The position numbers and the translations under genes are program-made. Under the pieces are notes generated by a model. That model ran no database searches, had not been told where the DNA came from, and saw only the letters and a program-made list of their open reading frames with translations. Shown here in pieces: positions 17,357-27,702 of a stretch of 64,000 nt of DNA. The first letter of the stretch is position 1; each line of letters begins with the position of its first letter. The DNA is from Brucella intermedia LMG 3301 (GTDB lineage: Bacteria; Pseudomonadota; Alphaproteobacteria; Rhizobiales; Rhizobiaceae): contig NZ_ACQA01000001.1 of assembly GCF_000182645.1 (NCBI RefSeq), positions 744,001 through 808,000 of the forward strand, read 5' to 3'.

Positions 17357-17785
17357 TTGTCCTTCCTTTCGATAATGCCTGATCACCATTTTGTGATGGA
17401 TTGAGACCGAATGAAGGCTGTTTGGAGCCGGTTTTGGGGTTTTCCGGTTAACGCCGGAAAGGACAGTCGCGGGTTGCAAAAATACAACATTTCCGGCGCT
17501 GTGATTGGGACCTGCGAGGACCTGGCTCCAAAACTGCTTCTCGGCAGACGCTAAACTATCAGTCATCTCGTGAAAGTTCTTGACGACGGCACCTCCACTG
17601 AGGATAAGTGCTGGCATGAAAACGCCGACCACGATCATTTGTATTTGTGCGATTATTATTGGCTAGCAGCTTGCTGGTCCGGCCGTTTTCGTCTCCCTTC
17701 ATAAAAATTGGATGATAACGCCCCGGCCAGTCGGCTGCAGTCAGTCGCGCACTGATTTCACAGGTCTTTTTGGGGAATATTTACA
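17357..17785. other. Intergenic region upstream of cysS
   Basis: About 430 bases between the small gene and cysS. It should contain both divergent promoters. I see no RNA gene, strong hairpin or convincing open frame in it. Confidence 0.5.
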
Positions 17786-19304
17786 ATGGCTTATGCGCCG
17801 CAACTGCGTCTGTACAACACGCTGACCCGCACGAAGGAGGATTTCTCCCCCATCGATGCCGACAATGTGCGCATGTATGTCTGCGGCCCCACGGTTTATG
17901 ATTTCGCGCATATAGGCAACGCCCGTCCGGTGATCGTTTTCGACGTGCTGTTCCGTCTGCTGCGCCATGTCTATGGCGCAGATCATGTCACCTATGCGCG
18001 CAACATCACGGACGTCGATGACAAGATCAACGCCCGCGCGGCCCGCGATTACCCTGACCTGCCGTTCAATGAAGCAATTCGCCGGGTGACGGAAAGCACC
18101 AATGCGCAGTTTCAGGCCGATGTGACGGCGCTGGGCAATCTGGCGCCAAGCGTGCAGCCGCGGGCGACCGAGCATATGGACGAGATGCGCGCCATGATTG
18201 ACCGTCTGGTGAAGCTTGGCGTAGCCTATGTCGCCGAGGATCACGTCCTCTTCTCGCCATCCGCCATGAACGAGCGGAAGGGGCCGCGCTATGGCGCGCT
18301 TGCCCGCCGCTCGCTGGATGAGATGCTGGCCGGTGCTCGCGTCGACGTGGCATCCTACAAGCGGGACGAAATGGATTTCGTCTTATGGAAACCGTCGAAG
18401 GAAGGGGAGCCAGGCTGGCCGTCTCCTGCTGGTATCGCGGTATTGGGCCGCCCGGGCTGGCATATCGAGTGCTCGGCCATGTCGATGGCCAAACTGCTTG
18501 AGCCGTTTGGCGGTGGCCTCAAATGCGATGATCCGCTGAAGAACCAGTTCGACATTCATGGCGGCGGTATCGATCTCGTCTTCCCGCATCATGAGAACGA
18601 AATTGCGCAATCATGCTGCGCATTTGGGCACGGAGCGTATGGCGAGCATCTGGATGCATAACGGCTTCTTGCAGGTCGAAGGGCAGAAGATGTCGAAATC
18701 GCTTGGCAATTTCATCACCATTCGCGATGTGCTGAATGATGGCTTGCCGGAACTGGGTGTCTGGGACGATGTTGATGTGCGTGACCGCTGGGTCGGCCTG
18801 GCGGCGCGCCTGTCGATGTTGCAGACGCATTATCGCGAGCCGATCAACTGGACGGCGCAGCGGCTGGCGGAATCCGCCGAGGAGCTGCATCGCTGGTACG
18901 GCCTGCTGCGCGACAGGAATTTCACGGTGCCGGAAAAGCTGACGGCGGTCGGCGAAGTGGTCGAGGCTCTGTCTGACGACCTGAACAGCTGGACGGCTAT
19001 CACGGCCTTGCGCAAGGCTTTCAAGGCGCGGGATGTCACCGGGTTGGGCGAGGGCATGGCGCTGCTGGGCTTTTTCGATCCGCATTTCGTGACGGCGGAT
19101 GACGTTCCGGTCTTTGCAAAGGCAGAGGTGGATAGCGAAGCCGTCGAAGCACGTATCGCGGAGCGTTTGCGCTTCATAAATGAGAAGAACTGGGCCGAAG
19201 CTGACCGCATTCGCGATGAACTGCTCGGCGAAGGTATCCAGCTCAAGGATGGCAAGGACCCGGCAACGGGCGAACGCATAACCAGCTGGGATGTGGTAGG
19301 CTAA
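17786..19304 (+). pseudogene. cysS: Cysteinyl-tRNA synthetase, interrupted by a one-base frameshift
   Basis: Class I aminoacyl-tRNA synthetase that charges tRNA-Cys. Frame one (17786-18661) carries zinc ligand Cys33, HIGN (42-45), [10 protein letters not shown] and HHENE. The frame then shifts and the rest (to 19304) carries [20 protein letters not shown] and the C-terminal domain. An extra G in GGG at 18626-18628 accounts for the break: reading GG restores a continuous protein of about 505 residues with no other damage. As written, translation would stop at 18661, eleven codons past the shift, without KMSKS. Because cysS is normally essential and single-copy, a sequencing error is the likeliest reason. 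Confidence 0.88.
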
Positions 19305-19310
19305 TGCCTG

Positions 19311-19348
19311 GAGCGGTTCCCGCCATTCCGTCTTAACCGGAACCGCTC
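19311..19348. repeat. Two-hairpin repeat, second module only
   Basis: Perfect 10-bp stem GAGCGGTTCC with GGAACCGCTC around an 18-base loop, the same stem and loop length as at 8574-8615. It lies seven bases after cysS and may also end its transcript. Confidence 0.7.
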
Positions 19349-19377
19349 TGGCAGGCTTGTGGAACAGGGAGAATAAT

Positions 19378-19866
19378 ATGACGCTTGATATTAAACCGGT
19401 CTATACTGGCGGATGCCAGTGCGGTGCGGTTCGCTTTAGGGTCGACGGAGCGATGGGCTCCCCATCGATCTGTCACTGTCGCATGTGCCAGAAAGCGTTT
19501 GGCAATTTTTATGCGCCGCTGGTCTCCGTCAGCAAGGCGAAGCTCGAATGGACCCGCAACGAGCCGAAGCGCTTCCGTTCGTCCAATCACGTGCAGCGGG
19601 GTTTCTGCCCTGAATGCGGCACGCCGCTTACCTATGAAGCGCCCGACGGAATCGCGCTTGCCATCGGCGCTTTCGATGCCCCGGAGGAAATCGAGCCGAC
19701 CATTCAATGGGGGATCGAGAAGCAACTGCCCTATGTGCCGAAGCTTGCGAGTCTTCCCGGCTATGTAACGGAACGCGATCCGGAGAGCATCGAGTTTGTG
19801 AGAACGATGGTTTCCTACCAGCATCCCGATCACGACACTGAAAGCTGGCCGCAACAGCAAGGTTGA
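19378..19866 (+). CDS. GFA (glutathione-dependent formaldehyde-activating enzyme-like) family protein
   Basis: A 162-residue zinc-binding protein. Cysteine clusters GGCQCGAVRF, CHCRMCQK and CPECGTPL match the GFA/CENP-V fold, which holds two zinc ions. Many members have no shown formaldehyde role, so no activity is claimed. The ATG at 19378 follows AGGGAGAAT; a TTG at 19357 is less likely. It precedes cimA by 35 bases. Confidence 0.85.
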   Translation: MTLDIKPVYTGGCQCGAVRFRVDGAMGSPSICHCRMCQKAFGNFYAPLVSVSKAKLEWTRNEPKRFRSSNHVQRGFCPECGTPLTYEAPDGIALAIGAFDAPEEIEPTIQWGIEKQLPYVPKLASLPGYVTERDPESIEFVRTMVSYQHPDHDTESWPQQQG

Positions 19867-19901
19867 CCGGACCGCAGCATACCCACCGACAGGCAGGCAC
19901 A

Positions 19902-21515
19902 ATGGCACGCGAACGCATCTACATCTATGACACCACCCTGCGGGATGGGCAGCAAACACCCGGCGTTGATTTTTCCGTGGAGGACAAGAAGTCGATTGTC
20001 GTGCTGCTGGAAGAGCTGGGCGTCGACTATGTGGAAGGCGGCTATCCGGGTGCCAACCCGACCGATACGGCGTTTTTCAAGCGCCGCCAGACTGCTCGCG
20101 CCAAATTCGCCGCTTTTGGCATGACGAAGCGTGCAGGCGTTTCGGCGTCCAACGATCCCGGCCTGTCCAGCCTGCTACAGGCTTCCGCCGATGCCGTCTG
20201 CTTTGTTGCCAAGAGCTGGGACTATCATGTCCGGCTCGCGCTTGGCTGCACCAATGAGGAAAATCTCGATTCAATCACTGCCTCGGTCACTGCTGCGCGC
20301 ATGGCGGGGCGGGAGGCGCTGGTCGATTGCGAGCATTTCTTCGATGGATACAAGGCCAATCCCGAATATGCGCTTGCCTGCGCAAAGGCCGCCTATTCGG
20401 CAGGCGCGCGCTGGGTCGTTCTTTGCGATACGAATGGCGGCACGCAGCCATCGGAGGTGGCCGAAATCATCGCTGCCGTGACGGCTGTGGTTCCCGGCGA
20501 GAGCCTTGGCATCCACGCTCATAACGATACGGAACAGGCGGTTGCCGTTTCGCTTGCTGCCATCGATGCGGGCGTGCGCCACGTGCAGGGGACGCTCAAC
20601 GGCATCGGCGAGCGCTGCGGCAATGCCAATCTTGTTTCGCTGATCCCGACCCTTGCGCTGAAGTCCTATTGGGCGAAACGTTTTGAACTCGGTATCAAGC
20701 CCGCTGCACTGAAGAGCATCACGCGCATTTCGCGTGCCTTCGATGACATCCTGAATCGTCCCCCAACGGAGCAGGCGCCCTATACCGGCACTTCCGCTTT
20801 CGCGACCAAGGCCGGAATTCATGCCTCCGCGCTGCTCAAGGAGCCGCAGACTTATGAGCATGTGCCGCCGGAATCGGTTGGCAACAGCCGCCGCGTCATG
20901 GTGTCGGATCAGGGTGGAAAATCCAATTTCATCGCCGAACTCGAGCGCCGGGGCATTCGCGTCGCGAAGGACGATGTGCGCCTTGATACGCTGATCGCGC
21001 TGGTCAAGGAGCGCGAGGCGGAAGGCTATGCCTATGAAGGTGCTGATGCGAGTTTCGAGCTTCTGGCTCGCAACATGCTGACGCCGCAGCCGGAATTCTT
21101 CAAGGTCGACTCCTTCCGTTGCCTCGTCGAGCGGCGCTTCGATGCCAACGGCATGTTGAAGACCGTTTCGGAAGCGGTGGTCAAGGTGGAGGTCGATGGC
21201 GAGGTTCGCATGTCGGTGGCCGAAGGACACGGCCCCGTCAACGCGCTCGATATTGCATTGCGCAAGGATTTGGGGCGCTTTCAGGCCGAGATCGAGGATC
21301 TCGAGCTGGTGGACTTCAAGGTGCGCATCCTCAATGGCGGCACGGCGGCTATCACCCGCGTTCTGATAGAGTCCGGGGATGCCACAGGCGCGCGCTGGCG
21401 TACAGTGGGCGTGTCCGACAACATCATCGATGCGTCCTTCCAGGCGCTGATGGATTCGGTCAATTACAAGCTGATGAAGAACCGCTCGATGGCGGGGCTG
21501 GCCGCTGCCGAGTGA
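19902..21515 (+). CDS. cimA: (R)-citramalate synthase
   Basis: DRE-TIM metallolyase that condenses pyruvate with acetyl-CoA to citramalate, an entry to isoleucine without threonine. The opening IYIYDTTLRDGQQTPGVDFS, the metal-binding HAHNDT and GIGERCGNANL fit the LeuA/CimA group. The 537-residue length and C-terminal LeuA-type regulatory domain fit the long CimA type more than homocitrate or isopropylmalate synthase. The start at ATG 19902 is chosen by homology; an upstream ATG at 19863 would overlap the GFA gene. End-product inhibition by isoleucine is known in the family. Confidence 0.88.
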   Translation: MARERIYIYDTTLRDGQQTPGVDFSVEDKKSIVVLLEELGVDYVEGGYPGANPTDTAFFKRRQTARAKFAAFGMTKRAGVSASNDPGLSSLLQASADAVCFVAKSWDYHVRLALGCTNEENLDSITASVTAARMAGREALVDCEHFFDGYKANPEYALACAKAAYSAGARWVVLCDTNGGTQPSEVAEIIAAVTAVVPGESLGIHAHNDTEQAVAVSLAAIDAGVRHVQGTLNGIGERCGNANLVSLIPTLALKSYWAKRFELGIKPAALKSITRISRAFDDILNRPPTEQAPYTGTSAFATKAGIHASALLKEPQTYEHVPPESVGNSRRVMVSDQGGKSNFIAELERRGIRVAKDDVRLDTLIALVKEREAEGYAYEGADASFELLARNMLTPQPEFFKVDSFRCLVERRFDANGMLKTVSEAVVKVEVDGEVRMSVAEGHGPVNALDIALRKDLGRFQAEIEDLELVDFKVRILNGGTAAITRVLIESGDATGARWRTVGVSDNIIDASFQALMDSVNYKLMKNRSMAGLAAAE

Positions 21516-21659
21516 AGTCATCCGTTCACAACAATTGATGCTTCGATCAGTTTAATTGAATGGATTTTATGAATTGTTGGGCGCATAGCAGGTGAAGTTC
21601 GATGCTTCGCCTGCCTCATCCGGCGCGCGAACAATTGTGATTTCGCCGAGGAGAGAGGC

Positions 21660-22580
21660 ATGTCCGACCAGACCATCACCGATATGCGCCTTTCTGACGG
21701 CGCGCGCGGATTCCTGATGGCGCTGGGAGCATACGGGCTCTGGGGCGCGCTGCCGTTCTATCTCAAGGCGCTCGGTCATATTCCGGCGATGGAAGTGGTT
21801 TCGCATCGCGTGATCTGGTCGGTTCCGGTCGCGCTTCTTCTTCTTCTGGCCCTTGGACAGTTCAGGGATATACTCAACGCCGTGCGCCAGCCGCGCATGC
21901 TGGCAATGGCTGCCCTGACAGCCGGGCTCATCACCATCAACTGGTCGATCTATGTCTGGGCCGTTGCCCATGATCAGGTGATGGGCGCCGCGCTTGGCTA
22001 TTACATCAATCCGCTGTTCAACGTGGTTCTCGGTGGTCTTTTCCTCGGGGAAAGACTGACCAGGGTTCAATATGTCGCCGTCGGGTTTGCTTTCGCAGCG
22101 GTGCTGCTTCTGACCGTCAACGCTGGCGGTTTGCCCTGGGTATCGCTGGTGCTGCCGCTGACTTTCGGTCTCTATGGCTTCTTCCGCAAGTCACTGCCGA
22201 TGCCGCCATTGCAGGGCTTCACGCTTGAAGTACTCATTCTGTGCATCCCGGCGCTGGGCTATGTGCTGTGGCTGGCGGCGACCGGTCAGGATCATTTCTT
22301 CACCGGCCCTGCATTCAACGTCTCAATGCTGCTTCTGGCGGGGCCTTTCACGGCCATCCCGCTGATCCTCTATGCTGGCGGCGCGAAGCTGCTGCGCTAT
22401 ACGACCCTGGGCCTCATGCAGTACATGACGCCGACGATGTTGTTTTTCTTTGCGATTTTCATCTTCAACGAACCGTTCTCGGCAGCACAGCTTGGTGCGT
22501 TCGCGCTGATCTGGGCAGGGCTTGCGCTCTATACCTGGTCGATGCTGGTCGAACATCGCCGGGGCCGGGCGAAGGCCTGA
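21660..22580 (+). CDS. rarD: EamA-family permease RarD
   Basis: A 306-residue inner-membrane protein with ten hydrophobic segments. The opening GFLMALGAYGLWGALPFYLK and the motif INWSIYVWAVAHDQVMGAALGY are typical of RarD, a drug/metabolite transporter branch with uncertain substrate. A GGAGAGAGG ribosome site immediately precedes the ATG. The 144-base gap before it contains a GCAGGTGAAG/CTTCGCCTGC hairpin and an inverted CAACAATT/AATTGTTG pair (21530-21580). Confidence 0.88.
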   Translation: MSDQTITDMRLSDGARGFLMALGAYGLWGALPFYLKALGHIPAMEVVSHRVIWSVPVALLLLLALGQFRDILNAVRQPRMLAMAALTAGLITINWSIYVWAVAHDQVMGAALGYYINPLFNVVLGGLFLGERLTRVQYVAVGFAFAAVLLLTVNAGGLPWVSLVLPLTFGLYGFFRKSLPMPPLQGFTLEVLILCIPALGYVLWLAATGQDHFFTGPAFNVSMLLLAGPFTAIPLILYAGGAKLLRYTTLGLMQYMTPTMLFFFAIFIFNEPFSAAQLGAFALIWAGLALYTWSMLVEHRRGRAKA

Positions 22581-22697
22581 TCTTCACAATTCGCTGAATG
22601 TGGTTCTCTTCCGGTGGATATCGCAACAGCGAGCCTTATTTTAGCCGCTCTCTCTCCCGCTTATCCGTCAATAATCCAGCGGTAGAGAAATATAAGA

Positions 22698-24452
22698 ATG
22701 GTCTTCGGGTCAGCCCAACCAAGCGCCCCGGCAAGCGAAACGCAGTCTGCTGAAACGGCGGAGCGAGAACTTGCGGCCTTCGGCGTTGCCCTGAAGGGCG
22801 AACCGCTTTCCTCCAAAAGCCTCAAGCCATTCCGGCAGGTCCGTTTTTCCCTGCACACTCATCTGCGGTTTTGTCTGGCGCTGATGGCCGCTACCGCCAT
22901 TGCCGGTGGGGGATTGCTGTTTGCGACAGGGCTTCTGGTACGTCACGGCCATGCCGCACAACCCGTCATGGTCAATCCGGCAACCCTGGTTCACACTCAC
23001 GCCGCACCGAAAGAGGCGCGGCTGACGCCCGCAATGGGCGGTGATCCGGCGAGCAACGTATCGCGGCGTATCGATATCGCGGAAGGTGTCGAGGACGGCG
23101 ACGCTCGCCTTTACACCTACCAGCATGTGGTTCTTGACCTGAAAGGCCAGAGCCGGGCCCAGATCGACGACACGCTTCGCGGTGCTGTTTCCACACAGAA
23201 ATCTCTTCCAAAACGGCCCGAGGAAGAACTGGAGCGCGGCGTCCCAATCAATGTCAGCCTCGCCAAACCGGCTTCCGCTACCGGTGCAAAGGTTCACGAG
23301 ATCATCGTCGCGCCGCAGTCACGTGAGCGGTTGGGCGCGTTGCTGCAAGCGGCCGGTATCGCAGTTGAAGACAGCAAGCGTCTGGAAGAAGCGCTGGCGC
23401 GGACGGAACTCGTGCCCGGCGACAATCTTGAACTGCTGGTCGATAAGTCCAGACAGCACACCAATGGAGAACAGCACATCGCTCTCGCCCGTTTCGAGCA
23501 CGGTGATATCGGCAAGGCAATCTATGGACGGGCCGACGATGGCGTTTTTCGCGCCACGGGCGATGAACGTCTGTTTGCACGCCTCTCACGTGACGCCATG
23601 CTTACGGCCTATAGCCCGCAAGGTGCGCCGGACAGCAGCGGCTCCATTGCCTCGCGTCTGGGGCAAGCAGGAGCGCCGAAGGCGATCGTCGACGAAGTTG
23701 GGAAGCTGGCCGCGCAGAACGGCGTTTCGCTGGATGGCGCCGGAAAGCCGGATTTGATCGACCTGCTGTTCCGCAGGAGCGCCGAGACGGAACCGGAACT
23801 GGTTTTTGTCGAGTTCACGACCGGCGATAATAGTCGCCGCCTTTACCGTCATGAAAGCGAAAATGGCACCGGCTATTTCAATGAAGACGGTTCTTCCATG
23901 GCGAAATATCTCATGCCCAAGCCCCTGCCGAATGGCCGTCTCAACGATGGTTTCGGCTGGCGCGTTCATCCCGTTCTGCATGTGCGCAAGCACCACAATG
24001 GCGTCGACTACGACGCGCCAATCGGCTCGCCCATCGTGGCGGCGGGTGACGGTGTCGTGGAGCTGATTTCCTATCAAAAGGGATATGGAAAATATGTCCG
24101 CATACGCCATCAGGGCGGCTACAGCACGACCTATGCGCATCTTTCATCGGCACGAAAGGGCTTGAAGCCCGGCGAACATGTCAAGCAGGGGGATGTGATC
24201 GCCTATGTGGGATCGACGGGCTACTCGACCGGCCCGCATCTTTATTACGAACTCAAGGTCGGCGATCAGTATGTCAATCCGCTGACAGCGCGCCTCAATG
24301 CTGGCGAAAAACTGACGGGCTCGTCCCTGAACAGTTTCCGAGAGGAAATCGACCATGTTGGGCAGATCGTCAACGAAATGAAGCTGCCCGTCATTCCGAA
24401 TGCGCCCGAATCCACGAAGCCAGCTCCAGGGAAGGGCAGCCGTCACCGCTGA
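22698..24452 (+). CDS. M23-family metallopeptidase (peptidoglycan hydrolase-like)
   Basis: A 584-residue protein with an N-terminal cytoplasmic segment of about 55 residues and one transmembrane helix (about residues 56-78). A long periplasmic region precedes a C-terminal M23/LytM zinc peptidase domain. The zinc site is visible as HHNGVDYDAP (about 432-441) and HLYYEL (about 513), with TTYAHLS between. The fold position and DGFGWRVHP motif match peptidoglycan endopeptidases. The stop is directly next to the stop of rsmA on the other strand. Confidence 0.87.
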   Translation: MVFGSAQPSAPASETQSAETAERELAAFGVALKGEPLSSKSLKPFRQVRFSLHTHLRFCLALMAATAIAGGGLLFATGLLVRHGHAAQPVMVNPATLVHTHAAPKEARLTPAMGGDPASNVSRRIDIAEGVEDGDARLYTYQHVVLDLKGQSRAQIDDTLRGAVSTQKSLPKRPEEELERGVPINVSLAKPASATGAKVHEIIVAPQSRERLGALLQAAGIAVEDSKRLEEALARTELVPGDNLELLVDKSRQHTNGEQHIALARFEHGDIGKAIYGRADDGVFRATGDERLFARLSRDAMLTAYSPQGAPDSSGSIASRLGQAGAPKAIVDEVGKLAAQNGVSLDGAGKPDLIDLLFRRSAETEPELVFVEFTTGDNSRRLYRHESENGTGYFNEDGSSMAKYLMPKPLPNGRLNDGFGWRVHPVLHVRKHHNGVDYDAPIGSPIVAAGDGVVELISYQKGYGKYVRIRHQGGYSTTYAHLSSARKGLKPGEHVKQGDVIAYVGSTGYSTGPHLYYELKVGDQYVNPLTARLNAGEKLTGSSLNSFREEIDHVGQIVNEMKLPVIPNAPESTKPAPGKGSRHR

Positions 24453-25289
24453 TTATCTTGGCGGGCGATAGGCATTTGCCAGGGCGACAAATTCTTCCAC
24501 ACTCAGCGTTTCAGCGCGGCGTGTCCCGTCGATGCCGGTCTTGGCCAGAAGCTCGGCACCGCCAACCGGTTTCAGGCTCTGGCGCAACATCTTGCGGCGC
24601 TGCCCGAAAGCGGCTTGCGTGATCTGACCAAGCGCATTTGCATCGCAGGGCAGCGGGTCTTCACGCGGGATGATATGGACGACCGACGACATGACTTTCG
24701 GCGGCGGCGTAAATGCCTGAGGCGGCACATCGAAGCTGATCTTTGAAACGGTTCTCCACCCGGCAAGCACGCCCAGGCGCCCGTAATGATCGGTGTCGGG
24801 CGTCGCGACGATACGTTCGGCGACCTCGCGCTGGAACATCAACGTCATGGACGAATAGAAGGGCGGCCAAGGCTCGACCAGAAGCCAGTTGAGCAGCAAC
24901 TGCGTGCCGACATTGTAAGGCAGGTTGGCAACGATGCGCGGCTTCGGCCCGTCTGGAAACAAGGCCGAAAAATCCTGCTCAAGCGCGTCGCCGGAGATGA
25001 TGCGCAGGCGACCCGGATAATGCGCCTCGATTTCCGCAAGCGCATCCAGGCATCGTTCGTCGCGTTCGATTGCGGTGACATAAGCGCCTTGTGCAAGGAG
25101 CGCGCGGGTCAGGCCACCGGGCCCCGGACCCACTTCGATCACGGGCTGCTCCTGCAAACTGCCGGCCTGTCGGGCAATCTTCGATGTCAGGTTGAGGTCG
25201 AAAAGGAAGTTCTGGCCGAGCGACTTCTTCGGCATCAGATCATGCCGCTCGATCACTTCGCGCAGTGGAGGAAGGTTGTCTATGCTCAT
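24453..25289 (-). CDS. rsmA: 16S rRNA (adenine1518/1519-N6)-dimethyltransferase RsmA
   Basis: Dimethylates two adjacent adenines near the 3' end of 16S rRNA; loss gives kasugamycin resistance. SAM-binding motifs are visible in [24 protein letters not shown] and NLPYNVGT. Length of 278 residues is normal. The start overlaps the stop of pdxA by four bases (ATGA), making it the last gene of the lptF-G-D-surA-pdxA-rsmA block. Confidence 0.95.
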   Translation of the reverse strand: MSIDNLPPLREVIERHDLMPKKSLGQNFLFDLNLTSKIARQAGSLQEQPVIEVGPGPGGLTRALLAQGAYVTAIERDERCLDALAEIEAHYPGRLRIISGDALEQDFSALFPDGPKPRIVANLPYNVGTQLLLNWLLVEPWPPFYSSMTLMFQREVAERIVATPDTDHYGRLGVLAGWRTVSKISFDVPPQAFTPPPKVMSSVVHIIPREDPLPCDANALGQITQAAFGQRRKMLRQSLKPVGGAELLAKTGIDGTRRAETLSVEEFVALANAYRPPR

Positions 25290-26317
25290 GCGTTTCCGTT
25301 CGCTGCGTTTTCCGCCAGTCGCCGCGCCAGGCGAATCGCGGCCACGAGACTGTCTGGACGGGCAATGCCCTTGCCCGCAATATCGAAAGCCGTGCCGTGA
25401 TCGGGCGATGTGCGAATGAAGGGCAGTCCGAGCGTCACATTCACCGTTTCGTCAAAAGCCAGCGCTTTGGCAGGAATAAGGGCCTGATCGTGATACATGC
25501 AGACCGCCGCGTCATAGGTTGCGCGGGCGGATGCATGAAACATCGTATCGGCGGGCAGGGGACCGCGAGCGTCAATCCCTGCGCGGCGCAGCACTTCGAT
25601 TGCAGGCAGGATGATGGCGTCATCCTCCTGGCCCATTGCCCCGCCTTCACCCGCATGCGGGTTGAGGCCGGATATGGCTAGACGCGGTGCAGGAATGCCG
25701 AAGCGTTGCTTCAGTTCGGCGGCGGTGATCCGCGAAACTTCGATGATATCGGCAGTGCTCAGACGGACCGGCACTTCGGCTAGCGGGATATGGATAGTGA
25801 CCGGAACGGCGCGGAGCTGCGGACCGGCCAGCATCATGACCGGCGTTACCGGTTTGCCCGTATGCTGGCTCGCGAGTTCCGCCAGAAATTCCGTATGGCC
25901 GGGATGCCGAAACCCGGCTTCATAAAGCGGCTTCTTCGAAATCGGGCAGGTAATGACCGCCGAAGCCTCACCTTTCAGCGTCAGTTCGACCGCTCGTTCT
26001 ATAGCTTCGATGATGCCCGCAGCGTTTTCCGGCAAGGGCTTGCCGACGCTGTCCGTCAGTGTGTTATTGAGCGGAAGCACCGGCAAAGCATGCGCAAAGA
26101 CGTCGTTTGCGGCAGAAATGGTTGGGATGACTTCGATCTGGACTTCAAGCCCCAGATGCCGCGCACGCGCGGCAAGCTGCTGTGGGTCCGCCAGCAGGGC
26201 GAAAGGCGGCAGTGAAAGCTCGTCCCGCCGCAGCCAGGCCGCAAGCGCAACATCGGGGCCGATACCGGACGGGTCGCCAATGCTGATGGCAAGAGGAGCA
26301 AGCGGTGCTGCGGACAT
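25286..26317 (-). CDS. pdxA: 4-hydroxythreonine-4-phosphate dehydrogenase
   Basis: NAD-dependent enzyme of pyridoxal 5'-phosphate synthesis. The GDPSGIGPD opening, GHTEFLA and the metal-binding histidines in MYHDQAL are present. I start at ATG 26317 (343 residues), since the 29 codons upstream fall in the repeat at 26355-26424 and have no family similarity. It sits between the SurA-like gene and rsmA. Confidence 0.94.
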   Translation of the reverse strand: MSAAPLAPLAISIGDPSGIGPDVALAAWLRRDELSLPPFALLADPQQLAARARHLGLEVQIEVIPTISAANDVFAHALPVLPLNNTLTDSVGKPLPENAAGIIEAIERAVELTLKGEASAVITCPISKKPLYEAGFRHPGHTEFLAELASQHTGKPVTPVMMLAGPQLRAVPVTIHIPLAEVPVRLSTADIIEVSRITAAELKQRFGIPAPRLAISGLNPHAGEGGAMGQEDDAIILPAIEVLRRAGIDARGPLPADTMFHASARATYDAAVCMYHDQALIPAKALAFDETVNVTLGLPFIRTSPDHGTAFDIAGKGIARPDSLVAAIRLARRLAENAANGNA

Positions 26318-26354
26318 CACTTCAATATTCCACTGAATACGGATGAGGGCGTCC

Positions 26355-26424
26355 AGAGCGCATCCCCAAAGCGGTAGTCCATTTTCGGGAAAAGATGCGC
26401 CCAAAACAAACAGTCAAAGCGGCA
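26355..26424. repeat. Two-hairpin intergenic repeat, copy 2
   Basis: AGAGCGCATCC, CCATTTTCGGG and AAGATGCGC, followed by AAAACAAA and a degenerate second hairpin ending in CAATCAGATCG. The same modules in better-kept form lie at 41283-41390. It fills the gap between the SurA-like gene and pdxA. Confidence 0.65.
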
Positions 26425-26453
26425 GTCAATCAGATCGAAAGATGCGCTGACTG

Positions 26454-27413
26454 TCAGCGATTGATGATTTTCGCCTTCTCGCGCAGTTCGCCCAGATATT
26501 TTTCGCTGAGCTGTTCGGCCTTCTTTTCCTGTCCGGCAGGGGAATCCGCCCCCTCCATGGAGAAAACCAGCTGCGCAACGCGATCGTCAGATACCTGTCG
26601 GGTCGAGCAGACAGCCAGGAATTCGACGCCCTTTTCGGTTTCCTGCGGGGGGGTGGTGCCGCCGACCGAAGTGGACTTGATCGCTTTCGACCATTCGTTC
26701 GGCAATTGCTGCTCGATGATGCGGCCGAGATCGCGAACGGTCACGTCAAGAATGCCCTTGGCCTGCTGGCGGGTAGCGTCGCAATTCTGGAAGCGCGAAC
26801 GGAGCGCGTTGGCCTCCTGCTTGCGCTTGGCAAGCAAGGCAGGGGAGCGCTTCGAGGCAGGCACCACGAAAATGACCTGCTGCAGGCGATATTCGGTTGC
26901 GACAGGCTTCTTGCCGCCGTCCTTCAACATGCGCTGGACGGCTTCCTGCTCGCTGACCATGCCGGTTGCGCGGAAGCGTGCGCTGACGAGACGGCCCCAG
27001 CCCATCTGCACCATGATGTATTTCTTGAAATGATCCGGCGTCACGCCCGACTGATTCATCAACTGGTTCAGTTGCGCCAGGCTCATCTTGTTGCGGGTGG
27101 CAAATCCTGCATAGGCCTCGTCAACCTGCCGGTCGGAAATGTCGATGCCGCGCGACTTCATTTCGATGCGCTTAAGCATCTCGTCGGTCAGCTCTTGCTT
27201 GGCGACCTGAGCGAGATTGCCGCCCTTGCGCTGCAACTTCAAGAAGGCCACGCGGTGCTGGATATCGCTGTTGGTGATGGCATTGCCGGAAACGATGACC
27301 TTGACCTCAGAACCTGCGCCAGCCGCAAATGCGGGAGCTGCAACCGTCCCAAGCGTCGTCAGGCAGACTGCGGCGCTCAGCATGGAGGCGAAGAGAGGTC
27401 TTGCAATCATCAT
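26454..27413 (-). CDS. surA: SurA-like periplasmic chaperone / peptidyl-prolyl isomerase
   Basis: A 319-residue exported protein; the signal peptide spans about residues 1-30 and ends near AFAAG. The N-terminal region (KVIVSGNAITNSDIQHRVAFL) matches the SurA N-domain. A parvulin-type segment follows (TEYRLQQVIFVVP through GRIIEQQLP), but typical catalytic residues are hard to see, so it may act mostly as a chaperone for outer-membrane proteins. The context, between lptD and pdxA, matches the enterobacterial and alphaproteobacterial order. Start chosen at 27413; an adjacent ATG at 27410 is equally possible. Confidence 0.85.
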   Translation of the reverse strand: MMIARPLFASMLSAAVCLTTLGTVAAPAFAAGAGSEVKVIVSGNAITNSDIQHRVAFLKLQRKGGNLAQVAKQELTDEMLKRIEMKSRGIDISDRQVDEAYAGFATRNKMSLAQLNQLMNQSGVTPDHFKKYIMVQMGWGRLVSARFRATGMVSEQEAVQRMLKDGGKKPVATEYRLQQVIFVVPASKRSPALLAKRKQEANALRSRFQNCDATRQQAKGILDVTVRDLGRIIEQQLPNEWSKAIKSTSVGGTTPPQETEKGVEFLAVCSTRQVSDDRVAQLVFSMEGADSPAGQEKKAEQLSEKYLGELREKAKIINR

Positions 27414-27666
27414 CTTTCTTTCCCGATTCCTTCCGGTCGACGAACGACAATCCTTACCGGACATATCCCATCATGGTCATTGCCGCTATCCAGCCGAGCA
27501 AAAATCATATCAGCGGCTGATCATAAGCTGCCTGTATAGATGAGCTAGTGCGGCGAAACAATGACCCAAAAACTATTTTGCGAAGCTTGCATCCTCTGAA
27601 TACTGCAAAAAGGACGCCGGATTAAGCTGTGAAGTGTAAAATTTCTTTGTCGAATGAAATGGAAAG

Positions 27667-27693
27667 ACCGGAAGCATTTCCAACGCTTCCGGT
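27667..27693 (-). terminator. Terminator of lptD
   Basis: Perfect 9-bp stem ACCGGAAGC with GCTTCCGGT and a 9-base loop, ten bases after the lptD stop. On the minus strand it is followed by CTTTCC. The remaining 250 bases before the SurA-like gene hold no gene and probably carry its promoter. Confidence 0.7.
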
Positions 27694-27702
27694 CCCTCAA
27701 GT

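Noticed and set aside
18620..18661. Programmed ribosomal frameshift in cysS
   Set aside because: No slippery heptamer or downstream stimulatory structure is evident, no such case is known for this family, and three other genes show the same kind of indel.
20271..21521. 416-codon open frame opposite cimA
   Set aside because: Shadow of the well-supported cimA gene.
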